This document shows, piece after piece, positions 7,090-13,507 of a stretch of DNA of 22,644 bases; the first letter of the stretch is position 1; each line of letters opens with the position of its first letter. A program made the position numbers and the translations under genes. Source of the DNA: an uncultured Campylobacter sp. (GTDB taxonomy: Bacteria > Campylobacterota > Campylobacteria > Campylobacterales > Campylobacteraceae). The DNA lies in NCBI RefSeq assembly GCF_938045535.1, contig NZ_CALIMQ010000163.1, positions 1 through 22,644 on the forward strand, given 5' to 3'. The notes under the pieces are model-generated. The model had not been told where the DNA came from, made no database searches, and saw only the letters and a list, made by a program, of their open reading frames with translations.

Positions 7090-8360
7090 TATTTCAGTGC
7101 CTCACTAAGATCGGAAATCAAATCGTTCGCATCCTCTATACCCACGCTTAGGCGGATTAAACTCGCAGGCACGCCAGCGCGGTTTAGCTGCTCCTCATTT
7201 AGCTGCGAATGCGTCGTGCTCGCAGGATGAGTGATGATCGACTTCGTATCGCCGATATTTGCTACGACGGAGAAAATTTTAACCTTACTAACCGCCTTTA
7301 GCGCTGTTTCTTCGCTATCTACGATGAAGCTCATCAGACTGCTTGCATAGCCGTTTTTAAATTTCGCTTTGATCGCGGCATTAAACGGCGAGCTTGCAAG
7401 CCCCGGATAATTAACCTGCTTTACCTTCGGATGATTTTGTAAAAATTCTGCTATCTTTAATGCGTTTTGCGAGTGTTTTTGCATGCGAAGCGGCAGTGTT
7501 TCAAGCCCCTGGATAAGCTGAAACGCGTTAAACGGCGATAGCGTCGCACCAATATCGCGAAGCAAGGACAAGCGAATCCTAAGCGTATAAATGTCGAAAT
7601 TATCTACTAAATCCGCATAAACTAAGCCGTGATAGCTCTCATCAGGCTCGTTGAAATGTGCGTAACGCGGATTGCCTTTGAGTTTGGAATTTAATCCTTT
7701 GCCCGAAACGATCGCGCCCGCGATGCTAAGACCTTGCCCACTTATATATTTACTAGCGCTGTGGATTACGACATCGGCGCCGTCATCAAGCGGATTGTAA
7801 AGCGCAGGACTTGGGATCGTGTTATCCGCAATCGTTACTACGCCGTGCTTATTTGCGATTGTAGCGATTTTAGCGGTATTTGCAACTGAAATTTGAGGAT
7901 TTGAAAGCGTCTCGAAAAAGATCGCTCTAGTCTTATCGTCGATTAAACCTTCCAAATTATCTGCCGTTTCGGAGTCAAAAACCCTAGCTTCGATACCGAA
8001 ACGCTTGATCGTGTGCGCCAAAAGCGTAGTTGCACCGCCGTAAATTTTCTCGGCGATGATGATATTTTCGCCCGCTGCGGCTAAATTTGCCACCGCAAAA
8101 AATATCGCCGCCTGCCCGCTAGAGACCGCGATTGCGGCTTTGCCGTTTTCCAGCGCCGCAAGTCGCGCCTCAAAAACATCAGTAGTAGGATTTGTCAAAC
8201 GCCCATAAATTGGTCCTAGATCACGCAGCGCGAAGCGATCGGCGGCCTTTTTGCTAGAACCGAAGTTAAACGCGGTGCTTTGATAAATGGGAACAGCCAT
8301 CGTGCCGTAGCCGGCGACGGAGTCGTAACCAAAATGAGTTGCGAGGGTTTCTTTTTGCAT
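7089..8360 (-). CDS. metY: O-acetylhomoserine sulfhydrylase (aminocarboxypropyltransferase)
   Basis: A Cys/Met-metabolism PLP enzyme of 423 aa, the length usual for O-acetylhomoserine sulfhydrylases and longer than MetB/MetC (about 385). It makes homocysteine from O-acetylhomoserine and sulfide. The N-terminus ETLATHFGYD and PIYQSTAFNF, YGRLTNPTTDVFEARLAALE (52-71), SSGQAA, and the PLP lysine K204 in HSASKYISGQG are all present. The C-terminal NIGDTKSIITHPASTTHSQL is also diagnostic. It is first in the leftward operon with the Rrf2 regulator and cysK, with AAAGGA before the ATG and a good promoter at 8388-8416. Some family members act on other O-acyl or O-succinyl homoserines, so exact donor use is not proven. 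Confidence 0.93.
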   Translation of the reverse strand: MQKETLATHFGYDSVAGYGTMAVPIYQSTAFNFGSSKKAADRFALRDLGPIYGRLTNPTTDVFEARLAALENGKAAIAVSSGQAAIFFAVANLAAAGENIIIAEKIYGGATTLLAHTIKRFGIEARVFDSETADNLEGLIDDKTRAIFFETLSNPQISVANTAKIATIANKHGVVTIADNTIPSPALYNPLDDGADVVIHSASKYISGQGLSIAGAIVSGKGLNSKLKGNPRYAHFNEPDESYHGLVYADLVDNFDIYTLRIRLSLLRDIGATLSPFNAFQLIQGLETLPLRMQKHSQNALKIAEFLQNHPKVKQVNYPGLASSPFNAAIKAKFKNGYASSLMSFIVDSEETALKAVSKVKIFSVVANIGDTKSIITHPASTTHSQLNEEQLNRAGVPASLIRLSVGIEDANDLISDLSEALK

Positions 8361-8387
8361 TTTTGTCCTTTGTAAAAAATTTGGCGA

Positions 8388-8416
8388 ATAATAGCGAAAT
8401 TTTAAAATAAAGTCAA
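8388..8416 (-). promoter_or_regulatory. Sigma-70 promoter of metY-Rrf2-cysK
   Basis: Reading leftward, the -35 box is TTGACT (8416-8411), the spacer is 17 bases, and the -10 box is TATTAT (8393-8388). The metY ATG follows 27 bases further, preceded by AAAGGA. Both boxes are close to consensus and the spacing is ideal. Confidence 0.75.
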
Positions 8417-8441
8417 GTATTTTTATATGATTTTAAAATGC

Positions 8442-8461
8442 CTATAATACAGGATTTATAG
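8442..8461. promoter_or_regulatory. Candidate operator upstream of metY
   Basis: A 20-base inverted repeat, CTATAA (8442-8447) and TTATAG (8456-8461) with 8 bases between, sits about 25 bases upstream of the metY -35 box. Rrf2 proteins bind palindromic AT-rich sites of about this size, so it could be the regulator's target. The same bases also contain a forward TATAAT at 8443, so it could instead be part of a promoter for the gene at 8555. The assignment is a guess from position. Confidence 0.3.
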
Positions 8462-8524
8462 AAAAAATGTTATTAAAATATAGTTTTACAATATGCGTAA
8501 TTTTGCCAAAATTTCGAATTTTGC

Positions 8525-8530
8525 TATAAT
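8525..8530 (+). promoter_or_regulatory. -10 box for the 8555-9826 gene pair
   Basis: A perfect TATAAT preceded by TTTTGC lies 24 bases before the ATG at 8555, and AAGGA at 8544-8548 serves as the ribosome site. No good -35 is visible, which is normal for Campylobacter sigma-70 promoters, where the -10 element and upstream T-rich phasing dominate. Confidence 0.6.
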
Positions 8531-8554
8531 GCGCGCTTTAATTAAGGAAAAATC

Positions 8555-8911
8555 ATGCAAATCAAAGAAAAAGATGAGCGCGTTAAATATATCCGCGCGT
8601 TAGAACGCTTCGTAAAATCCGCCGTAGCACTGCTAAAGCGCGAGGATTTCGACGCAGAGCTTTTTGCGAAGCGAATAGCTAAAAACTACGAAATTTTATC
8701 TAAAGCGGCCGCCGTAAATTTAGATAGTCCCTACACCAAGGCGCTTGAGAGCTTTGCTAAAAACGTCCTTGATGCTAGCGAGGCAGGACAGATCAGCGAT
8801 GCCGCGTTTAGATCGGCGCTACAGCATGAAGCAAACGCTCTGCAAAAGCTCAAAAATAATAAGAGTTACAAAAAAGACAAGCACAAAATCGATTTTTTAA
8901 AGGATTATTAG
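8555..8911 (+). CDS. Small helical hypothetical protein
   Basis: Family not recognised. The 118 aa are charged and probably all-helical, with no membrane segment, signal peptide or cysteine. Regular heptad-like stretches occur (RYIRALERFVKSAVALLKRED region, then ALQHEANALQKLKNNKSYKKDKHK), and the C-terminus is lysine-rich. It has a good ribosome site (AAGGA) and promoter, and its TAG abuts the ATG of the HAD phosphatase, so the pair forms an operon. No function can be inferred beyond that. Confidence 0.78.
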   Translation: MQIKEKDERVKYIRALERFVKSAVALLKREDFDAELFAKRIAKNYEILSKAAAVNLDSPYTKALESFAKNVLDASEAGQISDAAFRSALQHEANALQKLKNNKSYKKDKHKIDFLKDY

Positions 8912-9826
8912 ATGAAAACCGTGATTTTTGATATGGATGGCACGCTGCTTGACTCTTCGCGCGCGATCGAAATCAGCGTCAATAACACTCGCCGCGAGCT
9001 CTACGGCCTAGCGCCGCTACAAAAGAATTTCATCGTCCACACCATCAACGATCCGAGCAAGAACGCCTTTTTGGAATTTTACGGCAAAACCGAAGCGAAC
9101 GCCGAGGAGCTTGCGTTTTTTGAAAAAGAATTCGTAAGCAATTACCGCGATTTCGCCATGCTTTACGAAGGTATCGAGGATCTTTTGCACTCGTGCAAAA
9201 AAGCAGGATTTTTTCTCGCAGTCGCCTCCAATGCGCCTTCCTATACCCTAAGCGCGATCTTAGAAAAGACGGGGGTGCGCAGGCTATTTGATCTGGTCGT
9301 AGGCGCGAACGAGCAGATGCCATCAAAACCCAACCCTGCGATGCTGCTACACGTAATTGCATGCTCGCCGCACAAAAACGCGATTTTTTTAGGCGATAGC
9401 AAAAAGGATGAGTTAGCCGCGATCCGTGGCGCAGAATTTTTACAAAATTTAGAATTTCAAGGCGGCAATGACGGCGAGAGCTTAAATGCTAGCCGTGGCA
9501 CTAATAGAAAGAATTTTAGCGCTAGCAGCGGAAGCTTAAGCTCTTGCGGCGAAAATCTTAACGCAGATGAAAAATTCCGCCCTAACGACACAGATGCTGA
9601 CGGGGCGGCAACACTAAGCTTTAAAGGCGCTAAAATTTCCGCAAAAGCAGAAGCGACGGAAAGCGCACAAGCTGCAGCAGCGCGATGTTTTCAGGCAAAC
9701 TTGGCAGATCTAAGAGGCGCAAAACTTGAGTATTTGCAGGTATGCTGGGGGTTTGGCGAGCCTAGCGAACTAAGTCGCAATGCCCTAAGCATCACGCAAG
9801 CGCGCGAAATCATCGGCGGAATTTAA
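8912..9826 (+). CDS. HAD-family phosphatase with a low-complexity insert
   Basis: A haloacid dehalogenase-type hydrolase, closest in style to phosphoglycolate phosphatase-like (subfamily IA) enzymes. Motif I is FDMDGTLLDS (nucleophile D7, acid D9), motif II is VASNAP (S106), motif III is K139 in PSKPNP, and motif IV is GDSKKDE (D162, D166). In relatives the chain goes straight from GDS..DELAA..AG to a short strand and WGF. Here about 95 low-complexity residues (about 172-267) intervene before KLEYLQVCWGFGE. Without the insert it would be about 209 aa, the normal size. The insert is bounded by similar peptides, LAAIRGAE and LADLRGAK. The substrate is unknown. The frame is intact, so I treat it as functional. 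Confidence 0.88.
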   Translation: MKTVIFDMDGTLLDSSRAIEISVNNTRRELYGLAPLQKNFIVHTINDPSKNAFLEFYGKTEANAEELAFFEKEFVSNYRDFAMLYEGIEDLLHSCKKAGFFLAVASNAPSYTLSAILEKTGVRRLFDLVVGANEQMPSKPNPAMLLHVIACSPHKNAIFLGDSKKDELAAIRGAEFLQNLEFQGGNDGESLNASRGTNRKNFSASSGSLSSCGENLNADEKFRPNDTDADGAATLSFKGAKISAKAEATESAQAAAARCFQANLADLRGAKLEYLQVCWGFGEPSELSRNALSITQAREIIGGI

Positions 9827-10314
9827 GCAGCCTAGCTTTTTAGGCATAGCTAATTAAAGTAGTATTGTAGCAGGGTAAAATCACGCTTAGGCTCTTAAAA
9901 CGGAACAAATTCCGTCCTCGTGCGCAACGTAAGCGAGGTTAAATTTAAAAATAATCCTTGCGCAGAAAATTCCGCTAGCACAAAAACCGGGATTTCATCT
10001 GCGCGAGTGGAATTTAAAATTTTAAAAGTAGCTCTTGTGGTGCGCGATTTTATCTGCGTAAAAAATGAAAATCCTATTTGTAAAAGGTGACGGAATTCTA
10101 AATTTATAGATACTCTCGCAGATTAATTTAAAATTTGCCTCGAAAACCAGACTTAAAATTTAATGCCAAACGCGATTTTAGCATTCTACCGCATCCATGA
10201 AATTTCAAATTCTCGCAAAGCGGCGGAATTTTAAAATTTTAAGAAGCCTGATGCGTGTTGCGCGTACGATTAGATTTTGCATAAGTAGAATTTATCCGCC
10301 GCTCAGAAATCAAA

Positions 10315-10388
10315 ATTTTACCGCACAAGCAAAGCAAAAATCCTCTCCGCCTACGCGAAATTCAAGAATTTTACCGCTTAAGCAAAGC
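10315..10388 (+). repeat. Degenerate direct repeat, period 53
   Basis: ATTTTACCGC followed by (A/T)(C/T)AAGCAAAGC occurs at 10315-10335 and again at 10368-10388, matching at 19 of 21 positions. A weaker third echo (ACTCAAGCGAAACC) follows at about 10401. It lies in the non-coding stretch between the HAD gene and the DUF2018 gene. Confidence 0.55.
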
Positions 10389-10685
10389 GGAATTCTATCC
10401 ACTCAAGCGAAACCTAAAATTTCACTCGCGCCAAAGAATTTTAAAATTTCCGCAAAAAAATAAAGCTGCTTATCTGTAAATTTAAAATTCCGCCTTCTGC
10501 AAAGCTTCGCGTTTAATCCGCCACGCGACCAAGATTAAATTTTAAAATTTATGAGATTCAAAGCCCAAAATCCCGCGCTTAAGCTTAAAATTTATCACAC
10601 GCAAGCGCAAAATCTGTGCAAGCGCTCCTGTTTAAAAACCCCGATAGTTTGCCGCGCCCTAACCTAAATTAAATTTTACATTTGC

Positions 10686-10710
10686 TATAATCGCGAAATT
10701 TTAAGGAAGG
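10686..10710 (+). promoter_or_regulatory. -10 box and strong ribosome site for the DUF2018-ispB-hemA-proS operon
   Basis: TATAAT at 10686-10691, preceded by TTTGC, is followed by AAGGAAGG at 10703-10710 and the ATG at 10714. The arrangement copies that at 8525, so this looks like the house promoter style. No clear -35 box is visible. Confidence 0.6.
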
Positions 10711-10713
10711 TAA

Positions 10714-10959
10714 ATGGATATTTTTGAAGGCAGCCCAAGAGAGAAATTTTTTGAAATTTTATCCGCTGCAAGCCCTACTTTGGTGCAAAACGAAATCGAA
10801 GAAGCTCTAATCCGCCTAATCGCCTGTGAGCGGCTCTGCGAAGCGCGCGGCATTAGCGAGCGCGAGATCGAAAGCTTCATCGCGCAGCAGGATCTACAAG
10901 ACGAGCTAAACGACAAATTTTTGCAAATAAGTGGAAATATCCTAAGCAATAACGAATAA
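10714..10959 (+). CDS. DUF2018 family protein
   Basis: An 81-aa acidic helical protein: MDIFEGSPREKFFEIL, ASPTLVQNEIEEALIRLIACERL, EREIESFIAQQDL. This matches the small DUF2018 family of Campylobacterota as I remember it. The H. pylori member HP0242 lies close to ispB-hemA-proS and forms an intertwined helical dimer; its function is unknown. Here it is the first gene of the ispB-hemA-proS operon, and its stop overlaps the ispB start (TAATG). Family assignment rests on remembered sequence style and synteny, so it should be confirmed by profile search. Confidence 0.78.
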   Translation: MDIFEGSPREKFFEILSAASPTLVQNEIEEALIRLIACERLCEARGISEREIESFIAQQDLQDELNDKFLQISGNILSNNE

Positions 10960-11951
10960 TGCAAGATCAAATCGATTTAATTATGAAAAGCTTCATCGCA
11001 GACTGCGGATATGAGCCCGCTAACAAGATGTTTGATAGGCTAAGCCCAGGTAAAAAACTGCGCTCTAAGCTGCTGCTAAACATCGCACAAAAGGACGAAA
11101 AATCACTGCGTCTGTGCGCTATCATCGAGCTCATTCAAGCTGCGAGCCTACTGCACGACGACGTCATCGACGAAAGCTCTGTGCGACGCGGCAAACCCTC
11201 GATCAACGCCACTTACGGCTCCAAAAACGCCGTGATGCTGGGCGACATACTCTATTCCAAGGCATACTTCGAGCTTTCTAAATTTGAAAGCCGCATCGCC
11301 GCTGCGCTTTCGGGCGCCGTTACAAAACTGGCCGTGGGCGAGCTGATGGACGTGAGCTTAAGCAACGATTTCAACGACGATGCGAGCAAATATCTGCAAA
11401 TGATCTATCTAAAAACCTCCGCTTTGATCGAAGAGGTCGCACGCTGCGGGGCGTTTTTAAAATTCGACGGCGCAGAAAATCGCGGCGAAATTTCAGATAT
11501 GAGCGGCACAAAAAACGAGGGAGAAATTCCAAGTGCCGCGAAAGATCATGATGAAATTTCAAGCGCGAGCGCGAAATTCGGCGAATACGGCAAAAACCTT
11601 GGGCTTGCCTTTCAGATCATCGACGACATCTTAGACGTCACGCAAAGCTCAGAAGCGCTCGGTAAGCCGAGCTTGAGCGATTTCGCGGAGGGTAAAACCA
11701 CCCTGCCCTACATCTATTTATACGAAAATTTAGATGATTCGGAACGTCAAAAGCTAAAATCGTTTTTTAAAAAGCAGTTGCGCGAGAGCGAAATTTCATG
11801 GATCAAAGCGAAGCTTAGCGAGCACGGCATTATCGAGCGCTGTATAAACGAAGCTCGTGCCTACGGGCAAAAGGCGCTCGAAGCCGTGGCGGAATTTAAA
11901 AACGACAAGCTGGAGCAAATCGTGCGAGATATGATAGATAGGGAGTTTTGA
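10959..11951 (+). CDS. ispB: Polyprenyl (octaprenyl-type) diphosphate synthase with loop insert
   Basis: A trans-isoprenyl diphosphate synthase that builds the long side chain of the respiratory quinone. The first aspartate-rich motif is LLHDDVIDESSVRRGKPS (D67, D68, D71). The second is QIIDDILD (D222, D223, D226), followed by GKPSLSDFAEGKTTLP. A GKKLRSKLLL block near residue 31 binds the allylic pyrophosphate. Between AFLKF (165-169) and FGEYGKNLGLAFQ lies an insert of about 37 residues with three GEIS/GEIP/DEIS units; without it the protein would be about 293 aa, the usual length. The ATG overlaps the DUF2018 stop and the TGA overlaps hemA. Product chain length cannot be read reliably, so ispB is by synteny and family. 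Confidence 0.9.
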   Translation: MQDQIDLIMKSFIADCGYEPANKMFDRLSPGKKLRSKLLLNIAQKDEKSLRLCAIIELIQAASLLHDDVIDESSVRRGKPSINATYGSKNAVMLGDILYSKAYFELSKFESRIAAALSGAVTKLAVGELMDVSLSNDFNDDASKYLQMIYLKTSALIEEVARCGAFLKFDGAENRGEISDMSGTKNEGEIPSAAKDHDEISSASAKFGEYGKNLGLAFQIIDDILDVTQSSEALGKPSLSDFAEGKTTLPYIYLYENLDDSERQKLKSFFKKQLRESEISWIKAKLSEHGIIERCINEARAYGQKALEAVAEFKNDKLEQIVRDMIDREF

Positions 11952-13507
11952 TGGCGTATATGAGCGTGAGCTTCACCCACAAAAACACGGACATCACGGT
12001 GCGCGAGAAACTTTCGTTTTCAAACGACGTGCGCAAGAAAGAAATTTTGCGCCTTTTGGCTTCGAACTCCGCGATAGAGGAGTGTTTGGTGCTAAGCACC
12101 TGCAACCGCGTAGAAATTTTTACCGTCGTAAGCGACTTTGGCGAAGCGCAAAAATTCGTGCTTTTGGCGCTTTCGCGCATTAGCGGCGTGAGCTTTGAAG
12201 AGTTGCAAAACCTAGCCGACATATATGAGGATCGTGGCGCGATACACCACCTTTTCGCCGTCGCAGCATCTCTTGATAGCCTCGTAGTGGGCGAAACACA
12301 GATCGTAGGTCAGCTCAAAGATGCCTATAAATTCGCAATGCAAAACGCCTACGCAGGCACTGCCATCGCCGCAGCCATAGACGAAGCGCTAAAGTGCGCG
12401 GCGCGCATCCGCAACCAAACCGAAATTTCAAAAAATCCGATCTCGGTCTCAAGCGTCGCCGTGGCGATGGCAAAGGAAAAACTGGGCTCCTTGCAGGGCG
12501 CGGACGCCGTGGTAGTGGGCGCGGGAGAGATGAGCGAGCTAGCGTGCAAACACCTGCTCGCAAGCGGCGCGAATATCACGATCTTAAATCGAAATTTAGC
12601 CGGTGCGCAGAGGCTAGCCGCCTCGCTACTTAGCGAGAATTCCTTGGATACGAAAAATTGCGCGGATGAAAATCCCGGCACAGGAAAAAATTCGGACGGC
12701 TTAAATTCCGGAAATGTCGCGAATTTCGCGGGCGAAAATGTCGCGCAAAAACAAAATTCCAAAGACGGCGTAAATTTTAATAAAGAGACTTTTGCAGACA
12801 GCAATGAATCTCGCATAGCAAGCGAAAATCCCAAGGACGATAAAAATTCCACCGCCTGCGCAAATTCCTCCGCGCAGGTACAATCCCGTATTAAAATCGA
12901 TAGCCTTGATAATCTCAAAAAATATCTAAACGTAAATAGCCTATTTTTCAGCGCTACGGGCTCGCAAGAGCCGATCATTACCGATAGCTTGTTAGAGCCC
13001 AAAAGCTTTAAACGATATTTTTTCGATATCGCCGTGCCGCGCGACGTGGAGCTTAGCCAGAGCGAGGATATTGAAGTTTACAGCGTCGATGATCTGGAGG
13101 AGATCGTAAAGAAAAATTTGCTGCTTCGCGAGGAGCAGGCGCAGATCGCTTACTCGATCGTGGCAAAATGCACGAATGAGTTTTTCAAATGGCTGAGGGC
13201 GGCGGCATCCACGCCGATCATCAAGGCTTTGCGTCAAAGCGCGAAACAAGTAGCCGAGCTAGAGCTAGCCAAGGCGCTTAAAAAGGGTTATCTAAAGCAT
13301 AGCGATGCGGAGGAAGCGCGCAAGCTGATCCATCAGGTTTTTAAAGCGTTTCTGCACGTTCCGACGGTAAATTTGAAAAACCTTGGCGAAGCGGATGATG
13401 AGGGCGGCACGGTAAACGCGCTGGTTGAAATTTTTGAACTGCAAGAAAACTACGAAAAATTTTTAAATCAAGAAAACGAGAAAAAGGACAAACAAAATGA
13501 AATTTAG
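11951..13507 (+). CDS. hemA: Glutamyl-tRNA reductase with low-complexity insert
   Basis: This enzyme reduces glutamyl-tRNA to glutamate-1-semialdehyde, the first committed step of heme synthesis by the C5 route. I start it at ATG 11951 (overlapping the ispB TGA, GGGAG upstream), giving 518 aa; the TTG at 11948 is less likely. N-terminal SFTHKNTDITVREKL, catalytic C51 in LSTCNRVEIF, SLVVGETQIVGQLKDAY, the NADPH fold VVVGAGEMSELACKHL (187-202), and a C-terminal helical dimer domain are present. Residues about 229-313 are an Asn/Ser/Asp/Lys-rich insert inside the NADPH domain, between NITILNRNLAGAQRLAASL and IKIDSLDNLKKYL. Removing it gives about 433 aa, the normal size. The end overlaps the proS start by 11 bases. 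Confidence 0.94.
   Translation: MAYMSVSFTHKNTDITVREKLSFSNDVRKKEILRLLASNSAIEECLVLSTCNRVEIFTVVSDFGEAQKFVLLALSRISGVSFEELQNLADIYEDRGAIHHLFAVAASLDSLVVGETQIVGQLKDAYKFAMQNAYAGTAIAAAIDEALKCAARIRNQTEISKNPISVSSVAVAMAKEKLGSLQGADAVVVGAGEMSELACKHLLASGANITILNRNLAGAQRLAASLLSENSLDTKNCADENPGTGKNSDGLNSGNVANFAGENVAQKQNSKDGVNFNKETFADSNESRIASENPKDDKNSTACANSSAQVQSRIKIDSLDNLKKYLNVNSLFFSATGSQEPIITDSLLEPKSFKRYFFDIAVPRDVELSQSEDIEVYSVDDLEEIVKKNLLLREEQAQIAYSIVAKCTNEFFKWLRAAASTPIIKALRQSAKQVAELELAKALKKGYLKHSDAEEARKLIHQVFKAFLHVPTVNLKNLGEADDEGGTVNALVEIFELQENYEKFLNQENEKKDKQNEI

Larger units (their letters stand above)
9827..10713. other. 887-base gap, RAATTY-rich, no gene
   Basis: No credible gene. The 88-codon open frame at 10197-10463 is lysine-, arginine- and serine-rich, repeats phrases, has no ribosome site, and reads like chance frame over repetitive DNA. 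By eye I count about 28 copies of AAATTT, AAATTC, GAATTT or GAATTC here, roughly one per 32 bases, against about two expected for its base composition. A degenerate repeat with period 53 is at 10315 and 10368. A weak stem (GCCTA/TAGGC, 9830-9845) follows the phosphatase stop. The right end carries the promoter of the next operon. Confidence 0.6.

Noticed and set aside
10315..10388. Possible CRISPR array
   Set aside because: Only two degenerate copies with no uniform repeat or spacer length and no cas gene in the window.
10197..10463. 88-codon forward open frame in the RAATTY-rich gap
   Set aside because: No ribosome site, repetitive Lys/Arg/Ser/Ile composition following the DNA repeat, and no protein-like pattern; judged to be chance.
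11948..11950. TTG as the hemA start
   Set aside because: ATG at 11951 has GGGAG at proper spacing and gives MAYMSVSFTHKNTD, matching the usual HemA N-terminus length.
12635..12889. HemA insert as an intein or a mobile intron
   Set aside because: No splice-junction residues, no endonuclease or intein motif, far too short for an intein and low in complexity.
12349..13002. 217-codon leftward open frame opposite hemA
   Set aside because: Antisense shadow of the hemA NADPH domain and insert; no ribosome site or recognisable domain.
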